Assembly: GCA_905250125.1 (NCBI GenBank)
Contig: CAJNOL010000296.1
Location: forward strand, 9,764-73,763
From: Rotaria sordida
Taxonomy: Eukaryota > Rotifera > Eurotatoria > Philodinida > Philodinidae
Direction of reading: 5' to 3'
Length of the DNA stretch: 64,000 nucleotides
The notes under the pieces were generated by a model. The model was not told the DNA's origin and did no database searches. It was given only the letters and a program-made list of their open reading frames with translations. Each line of letters begins with the position of its first letter. Positions within the stretch are counted from its first letter, which is position 1. Made by a program: the position numbers and the translations under genes. Positions 57,701-64,000 of the stretch are shown here, in pieces.

Positions 57701-59403
57701 AATCTCTGTGTCCATCAGAAACCGAAACCTAGTAAAATTTTCGATACTTCTATTAAATGAGATTCGCCTTAATCAAATCAAATCGAATGGAATCGAATCC
57801 ATCAAGATCGATTAAACAGATCACATCTGCTTTCTTCGTTTTAAGAAATCTTGGGAACAGAGAAGAGTCTTGCGTGACAGCAAAAAAATCGTCTTATCTA
57901 GAGCATTATAGATTATTTTTTCTAATCCGTATCACTAATTTAGTAAAATTCGTCAAAAAGAATTAAAAGTAGGAAAAAGCAGCTGATAAATAGCTGTTGC
58001 AAGCGTTTCGAGACCAGAATGAAAGCTTCTCCAGCCAAATTCACCAACTCTGTTGTATTATGAATATGAGCAAAGATTTACAAGCACTGGCTGCTGTTGT
58101 AGCACAAAATCGTTATTCAAAGTATGAAGTTTGTAATTTTAGCCTCTCACATAAACTGCCCATCTGCTGGTGTGTTCATTTTAGATCATTAGAATATGCT
58201 GCCATCATATCAACACTGTGAGTGAAATGAATTTAAAAAGGATTCGAAAGAACAGAATAATCGCGTAGAGATAAATTGTTACGCTTTCTCTCTATCTAGT
58301 TCTCACACAATTTGAATGTTTACATTCTTATCTTATGAAAGGAATCTCAAATGTTTGATACACGCAGGCATAACCTTCAAAATAAATACCTGTACCAAGA
58401 TCAACTTGCCAATATGTCTTCTGCACTTGTTAGTATCCGAATGAGGCTGCTGAGTCAGTGGTGCTCTACCAACTGGGAAACATGATTTACATACACAGTT
58501 GCACTACTGATCATTACTGGCATATTTATCCCATGCCATCACCCAAGCTTTGTTGAGCTTCAGCGGCTACTGAGTCAGAGATAAATGATCAGGCTTCAAT
58601 TTCACAAGTTTAGTCATTAGAAGCATGAGAAAGAGCGAATTATAAATGTATTTTCTATTGCGGTAATTGTTCATCATGGTTATTTGCAAAAAAAGGTTAC
58701 TGAGTGAACTCAATATTTACTAGAATCAGTCGAGTATGCAACGAAAACTGTGGATGGAGAGAAACATGGCATAATAGAATTGATGTGCTCTTGTGGAGAT
58801 TCAAACACATGACGCGTTCTACAGAATCGAATCGAATCGAATCAAGTAATCGATTGTTCATTTTGTTTTGCTCTCTGATATAGATATAACTGCAACAGAC
58901 TACTCTTCCAAGACTTTTCGACTCTTTCTCATTGCTCCTACATCAACAAGAGTTACATATGCAAAGGCGTGTGAATAGTGGAGAGATATTTTTAAGAAAG
59001 ATTCAGGTTCCATTTGGATCTGTAGATCACTGTTTGTTCTCTTACTTGCTATCGGTGGGCAGAGTTGTCGATTGAACCTCGGTATCGGATAACAAACAGG
59101 AAGACTATGACATCGAGGATGGTGAACACATCTATGATTAGGTTCATGGCAAAGGTTGTTCGAGCGTTCGCACGGAACTAGATCAGAACAATCGACGAAT
59201 TCATCTGCACAAATGCCAATGTTAATAGCACCTGCAATATAGAAACAGGCGCATCCACTATTTGGCGAACATCGATCATGTTGAGACATTCCATGGCAGA
59301 ATTGAGATTTTACTCGAGCTAGTGACATACAAAATAATAGTAGGATATGTAAAACGAAACAAAAAACAAACCTGTAAGGCTTAAAAGGAAAATGGTTCAA
59401 CAT
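54771..59403 (-). CDS. Secreted Cys-rich / Thr-stalk / NHL-propeller protein, intact right copy
   Basis: Exons 59403-59046, 57513-57436 and 55684-54771; both junctions are phase 1 and the total is 449 aa. The start ATG at 59403 begins a signal peptide (YRFVFCFVLHILLLFCMSLA). Exon 1 then encodes a Cys-rich module (CSPNSGCACF...GICADEFVDCSDLVPCE...CHEPNHRCVHHPRC...VCYP...CPPI) with about 16 cysteines. Exon 2 is a short Thr stalk ending Gln-Gln-Ser. Exon 3 has six NHL blades ending YGNLYVVDHNNHRVQRFSIE. It is probably secreted and ligand-binding. Introns are 1.53 and 1.75 kb, and the second contains an array (56225-56287). Upstream frame in front of the ATG is open but contains a donor/acceptor-like pair that would break the frame, so the ATG at 59403 is preferred. 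The acceptor of exon 2 (ATAATAG) is weak; its position was set by phase. Confidence 0.8.
56225..56287. repeat. Telomere-like inverted array in intron 2 of the right NHL gene
   Basis: GGGTGTGGGTGTAAG, A-rich spacer of about 20 bases, CCACACTCACACCCACACCC. It is absent from the corresponding part of the left copy. Confidence 0.75.
57070..57435 (-). repeat. Right arm of the inverted intron duplication (pairs with 101-440)
   Basis: Read on the minus strand this aligns by eye with 101-440. Shared anchors include TTAACGCTTTTTGAC, GATAAGATCAACGATCTTAT, TATTTTTCGTCAC and GATTCGTTTTGTTGA. Confidence 0.7.
57514..59045 (-). other. Intron 1 of the right NHL gene
   Basis: The donor is A/GTAAGA at 59045. 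A (GAATC)n microsatellite lies at 58828-58848. No further exon was found. Confidence 0.5.
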
Positions 59404-59654
59404 TAGATGAATAAGAGAAAAAATAGATTTTAGAATTACCTGAATAGAACAAATACGAAACAATGAAGTACGGTTGAAACCATCATTTGCATTGAAATGA
59501 GACAGAATAGCGGCGGCAACCATCTTTATATCTAATGAAGAGACAATATTTTTCGCATTCGCTGAAAATGAAGAAGCGCACAATGTAATCTTTCGATAAA
59601 TGGAAATTCGATATTGCTCCAAAGCTTACCTAAATAATTAATTTTTCTTCAGAA

Positions 59655-59726
59655 GAAAGCTATCTTTATGAAAGAAAAAAGTATCATTAAGAAAGCTATC
59701 TTTATGAAAGAAAAAAGTATCATTAA
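59655..59726. repeat. Exact 36-bp tandem duplication
   Basis: GAAAGCTATCTTTATGAAAG plus 16 more bases, repeated once without a mismatch, 250 bases upstream of the right NHL start codon. Confidence 0.9.
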
Positions 59727-60475
59727 AGCAACACGGGACTCCTATTGCGATACAAGCATTTAATTTCTCGTGTTATCATTCCAAACATTAGTATTGTTAT
59801 TGCTAATCATTGACTTACTATTCAATGACGATTTAGAACAACTTCAAGAACAAATTTTGATTTTAATATTCGCCTTTTTATTATAAGCAGCTTACAGACG
59901 TTCTCATCTTGATCAGATTAAAACCATAATCTATAGCCAGCCACATTCTTTTGTACTGTGAACTATGTCTTCGTTGCATTTCAAGGGTTCATTTATTCAA
60001 CTTTCATCTTCAAACCTTATTTTTGACATAAACATGTTCAGTTTAAGAAAAGATCTTCTATGAAAATGGTAGCATGGCTACGAGTGCAGTAATGGCTAGG
60101 ATCTTTCGCAAGCAAACAAGTTATTTCAACGATGATGCAGATTTCTGCTCTTTCTCCAGAAACTTTTTCTAACGACTTGCCATCTTCTTCTGAGGAATTT
60201 TCAGTCACGACACCATACTGAAATGATCTCTCCAGCAAAATCTTCGTGCTTAATCGATTCAGTCACATTTGACTTTAGGCCGCAATCATTTGTCAACTCT
60301 CAAGTGAATGATGTTCAATTTTTTTCTCAACATCCTCCTTTCATATCAGAGAATTTGATTATAGGAGCCTTCCTTTAATCTTGCCACTGTCATCCTTGTT
60401 GTTATCATTGACTATCAAACAAAGCCGAATCGAAGATGTGCGTTTGTGTAGGATGATATGGATATCCGTACCGTT

Positions 60476-60638
60476 GTGAATGTGTGAGTGTAAGAGTGAG
60501 TGAGGTCTTTTCTATACGTCCATACCCGCATGCTAGTTACAACCATTGTTCTGAAATTTTTTTCCTTTTTCTCTGTCTAATTTGTTTGAGGATGTAGGTG
60601 TGGGTTTCGCCTCTTCCCCTGCACCCACACCCAGACCC
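60476..60638. repeat. Two small telomere-like arrays
   Basis: The weaker is 60476-60532 (GTGTGAGTGTAAGAGTGAGTGAGG ... CATACCCGC). The clearer is 60591-60638 (GATGTAGGTGTGGG, loop, CCTGCACCCACACCC). Confidence 0.55.
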
Positions 60639-63028
60639 TTGCTTTTCAGTCTTCTTGAGCAAATCTCAAATGAGATGGAAGAGGATAATTTGTAGCATAA
60701 CATTTTTTTGTATTTACTTGATATTGCAGATATAGTTCGTCATCTAATGGCCAATTAAGTCGAAGTAACCAAATCATATAGAAAGCAAGCGATTGTAGGT
60801 ACTCGCGCCATCTAAGAGCTCAACATAATGATTCTTCGAGCAACCGTGTGCTCGTCATTTAGTGATCGCGTACTCACTCTGTAATTATTTCCTATTATGA
60901 AAGTGTCTGGCATTTATGGTTCGGTGTTGAGTAATGACATATCATCAATAGCCCTAAGGAACTTCATTTAATACCATTAATCAATCCATGATCAAATTAT
61001 CCTGTGAACTTTCTCATAGGTGTAATATTTTTTTCTTAGCTACATGATATTCGGAATTCCTTTTAATAATTTGAAATTTCCCTTGTTACAAAAACTGAGT
61101 GACTTTTAGCGATCAATCGCAGTTTACCGCGGTTAATCGGAGAAAACACGCGGTTTTCATCACATAGGTTCTAACAACGTTTTCCGACTACATCATGTAG
61201 CAATTAATAAGTTTTGTTCACTATTATACGACACATTCCAACTCGGTTCTTAAAAATTTTCGGTTGGTAAACATTATCATTGTCAATATTCGATTGATTA
61301 TTGACTTAACGAGAAGAAAAAAGTATATTTTTAAAAACTATTCATGCGTTGTGCCTTTGTTAATGATAGGTACTATAATTATTGGAGACTAATCTATTTT
61401 TAGTCGAACCTCTTCTAAATTTATTTTTCTCGTTTGATGTTTATTTCTCTATGCTCAACCTAGATAGAAGAACACGATACAAAAGTTACAGTTTATAATG
61501 GAGAAGGATACGATATGCTGTCCTGTAACTAAAAGTGATTGCAAGAGCACGACTGTATTGTTAGTGTAAGGTCAGTTTTAGCATCACTAATTAATGGAGT
61601 ATTTCTAGTAATTTACGAAATGAAAGCAGTGCAAATGTAGTCAGTGCACGAAATTCTACAGATATACATTAACTTAATGTTACAGCGTGATGTCGCATGT
61701 GATCGAATCTACTTTCTATTTAAATTCCTTTATTTCTTTCTATTCCACTTCTTTTATTGGTCTTTATTTGCGTTTGATCTATCTATATATGCAAGAGATT
61801 GATTCGTTTTCGTGTATATCTTTTTCTTTTCTTTTTTTTCAATAAACAGACTGTACGAGCGTTCACATTCACACCTTATATAATCAATCCGAAAAGTATC
61901 CGAACACCTACAAGATTTTTCGTATGTTTTCATTTGTGGGACAGAAACAAGAGATAAAACTTTTCCTTTTTTTACCAGCAGATAACCTTTACTCTATACT
62001 AAGTTTTCTATTAATATTATCAAATTACGCTTTTCCTTCATCAAAAGTATTCCATATGCACAATTCTAGAATGAGAGCAGTAAAGCCTTATTAAACTATC
62101 TAATTTTGTGGAGACTTTACTAAACTTTCTAATTGTACATTCGAAGATTAATTTTAGCAAAAACAAAAATAATGATCATTTTCCATCTCCATCATAGCAT
62201 TCAGCTTGTTCAAGAGAGCGATTTTTCTTGAATGGTTCATATTATACAAGTTGTCGTTTTTTCTCAGAAACCATGCTCAATACATAGAGCTTGCTTTGTT
62301 CGTTCCAGTGTTTTGCATATGAAATAACGCTTTATGAGAACAATACTCGTAATCCGAGATAACTGTCAAATTCGATAATATTGATAGAGAATCTAGTATA
62401 AAGTGAGGACTATCTATTGATAAAAAATAGAAAAATTTTATGTCGTGTTTCTGCTCCGCAAGTGAAAAAATACGAAAAACCTTGTAGGTGTCAGGATACT
62501 TTTTCGAATGATTGTATATAACGAAAGAGAGAGACAAGAAAGAGAAACGATAACTATCAATATTATGAATATCACTATGGATTGAAAACAATAATCGATA
62601 TTCCTAGTAGACATATTGACCTATAAGCCCTAACACAGATTCCTCTTATCCTAACCCTACATAATCTTGCACAGCTCTAACAGTATTCTGCATCAGGTCT
62701 GATTGGCAAATTCGCTACTAGATATAACAATTACAGTTGTCACATTTTACGATGGGTTCAATTCGTGTGTTGATTATACATACTGACTCAGTAGTAAAGA
62801 TAGACCATTCAAATTATCTTGCACAGGAGAGAACTTGCCAGGTTTATTAACCTGATCTTATGCAAAGCTTTAAGCTATAATTTTTACTGAAATTAGAACA
62901 TTTCATATTCAACGACAACTCTTATTTAAGTTATATTTTTCTATGTAGAAGTAAATAAAAAATAAATGAAAATACAATCACTAAATATATTTGAAAAAAA
63001 TCATAAATTAAATCGTTTGTTGTTTGTG

Positions 63029-64000
63029 TTAAACTTTGGGTACATCAGTAAAGAAATACGGTTGAGAACTTTTGACAAGTAATGTATAACATACATCACA
63101 TACACGAGATGGTCGATTATTTGGACCAGTATAAACAGTTTTGTTAGTACATTCTTTACATAAAACTTTACCTTAAAGAAAAAAAAACATGTACAGTCAA
63201 TCGTGTTGTATAAGTCAAAACTTACCACAATGGCCTAAAAGAAAGGACAAACAATATGCAAAATGAATAATTATTTTCAAAAGTAAATTATAACTTACGA
63301 CAATGATGTTTTCTCCAAGTAACTGAAAATTGTGTATGACATCGTTGACATTCAGAAAAATCTTCTTCAGGTTGCCAACGTAATTCATTTTCGGAATTTC
63401 GAATTTCTTCTAATTGAACCTTTAAAAAGAAAAATTTTAAAATAAAAGAATTTTATCTTAAACTTACTAACATACTTGAAGTGCTTGAGAAAGTTTAACA
63501 AAATCATGTTGAACAGATTCACTATTTTCAAAATCAATTTTTAATTTTTGTATTTGAACACGTAATCCAGCATTTTCTTCATTAAGTTTTTCCTAGAAAA
63601 AAAAAAGAAAAATAATTTTTTCTCTTTTAATCCACTCAAAATTTTGTCTGACCTTTTCAGAGCTCATTTCTTCAATTTTTTCTTTAAATTGATTCGTTAA
63701 CGAATGAAGTACTGTTTTTGTTTTTATTAATTCATTCGTATATTCTTCTACTTGTCTTTCAAGTTCGTTTTTTAAACTTAATATATGTTCATATTCACTT
63801 TGAACACTTTGTAGAACAACTAGTCGAAACAAAATAAAAAGTAGAACGAAAATGATAAATATGACAATAAATATTTTCTTTTACGAATTTCATCTTTAGC
63901 TGCAGTTAAATCTCTATTAAGTAATTGTTCGATTTGTTCTCGTTCACGTATATCAGCATTATTATTCTGCTGTAATTGTTGAATATCATGTCTAAGTTTA
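63029..64000 (-). CDS. Coiled-coil FYVE-domain protein, 3' part (EEA1/RUFY-like)
   Basis: Exons, minus strand: >64000-63885, 63819-63653, 63592-63476, 63419-63299, 63234-63226 and 63171-63029, with consistent phases. The first three encode a heptad-rich coiled coil (LRHDIQQLQQNN..., ELERQVEEYTNELIKTKTVL, EENAGLRVQIQKLKIDFE). The last three encode a FYVE zinc finger: W-x-PEED, CQRCHTQFS, then RKHHC-RHCG, VLCKEC and RVCDVC, giving eight zinc-binding Cys/His positions and the basic RKHHCRHCG patch that binds PI3P on early endosomes. The protein ends 18 residues after the finger. Coiled coil plus C-terminal FYVE fits EEA1 or RUFY tethers; the N-terminus lies outside the window. Confidence 0.85.

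Larger units (their letters stand above)
59404..63028. other. Intergenic, no gene recognised
   Basis: Contains an exact 36-bp tandem duplication (59655-59726), weak arrays at 60476-60532 and 60591-60638, and otherwise AT-rich sequence. Frames at 60038-60238 and 62277-62591 on - lack support. Confidence 0.45.

Noticed and set aside
1-64000. CRISPR arrays, rRNA operon, tRNA genes, bacterial operons
   Set aside because: No equally spaced direct repeats with unique spacers, no recognisable rRNA stretch and no convincing tRNA B-box/cloverleaf were found by eye; genes have introns, so this is not a bacterial segment. A tRNA scan could still find one.

Overview
The window looks like nuclear DNA from a bdelloid rotifer (Adineta/Rotaria type); this rests on gene content, not a database match. 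Supporting signs are AT-rich DNA, many 50-60 nt introns, and families known to be expanded in bdelloids: Thr-stalked NHL propellers, Thr-stalked kelch arrays, and ADP-ribosyltransferases fused to TPR or LRR arrays. Telomere-like G-rich repeats of the TGTGGG kind occur throughout. Three 100-N scaffold gaps lie at 17218-17317, 28597-28696 and 53622-53721.

Layout. The outer parts form an inverted paralogous pair. A decayed NHL gene on + (1-5287; one frameshift, intron swollen by transposon debris) faces an intact three-exon copy on - (59403-54771). Inside these lie, left to right: a small secreted protein (-, 6811-7284), a VWA plus RING-IBR-RING E3 ligase gene with a frameshift (-, 8813-11774), a small His-rich protein (-, 12308-12574), an ADP-ribosyltransferase/TPR gene broken by an assembly gap (+, 15711-18600), a transposon-rich zone with pseudogenes (19-28.6 kb), an ADP-ribosyltransferase/LRR gene with one LRR per exon (-, 30296-33382), a truncated TatD-like gene (-, about 36.2-36.85 kb), a Ly6/uPAR-like gene (+, 38.3-39.1 kb), an ART-TPR relic, an alkaline phosphatase relic (+, 40.3-40.85 kb), an intronless LCM-type methyltransferase (+, 41995-42822), a six-exon membrane-anchored kelch gene (-, 52171-44545), and at the right edge the 3' end of a coiled-coil FYVE protein (-, 64000-63029) containing a 9-nt microexon.

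The most unusual structure is a set of more than 20 short inverted arrays, each 5'-(TGTGGG-like)n, short spacer, (CCCACA-like)n-3'. They occur about every 3 kb and resemble miniature head-to-head telomere fusions. At least one type is a mobile repeat: a 225-bp copy at 27971-28195 recurs in inverted orientation at 42855-43079. Several arrays sit exactly at the broken edges of genes (TatD, alkaline phosphatase, a propeller pseudogene). Three degenerate piggyBac-type elements bounded by TTAA are also present, one of them inserted inside a pseudogene reading frame.

The genes do not form an operon-like pathway. They are a subtelomere-like or accessory mixture of surface proteins (NHL, kelch, Ly6), ADP-ribosyltransferases with repeat platforms, and ubiquitin and endosome factors, set in transposon-rich DNA.
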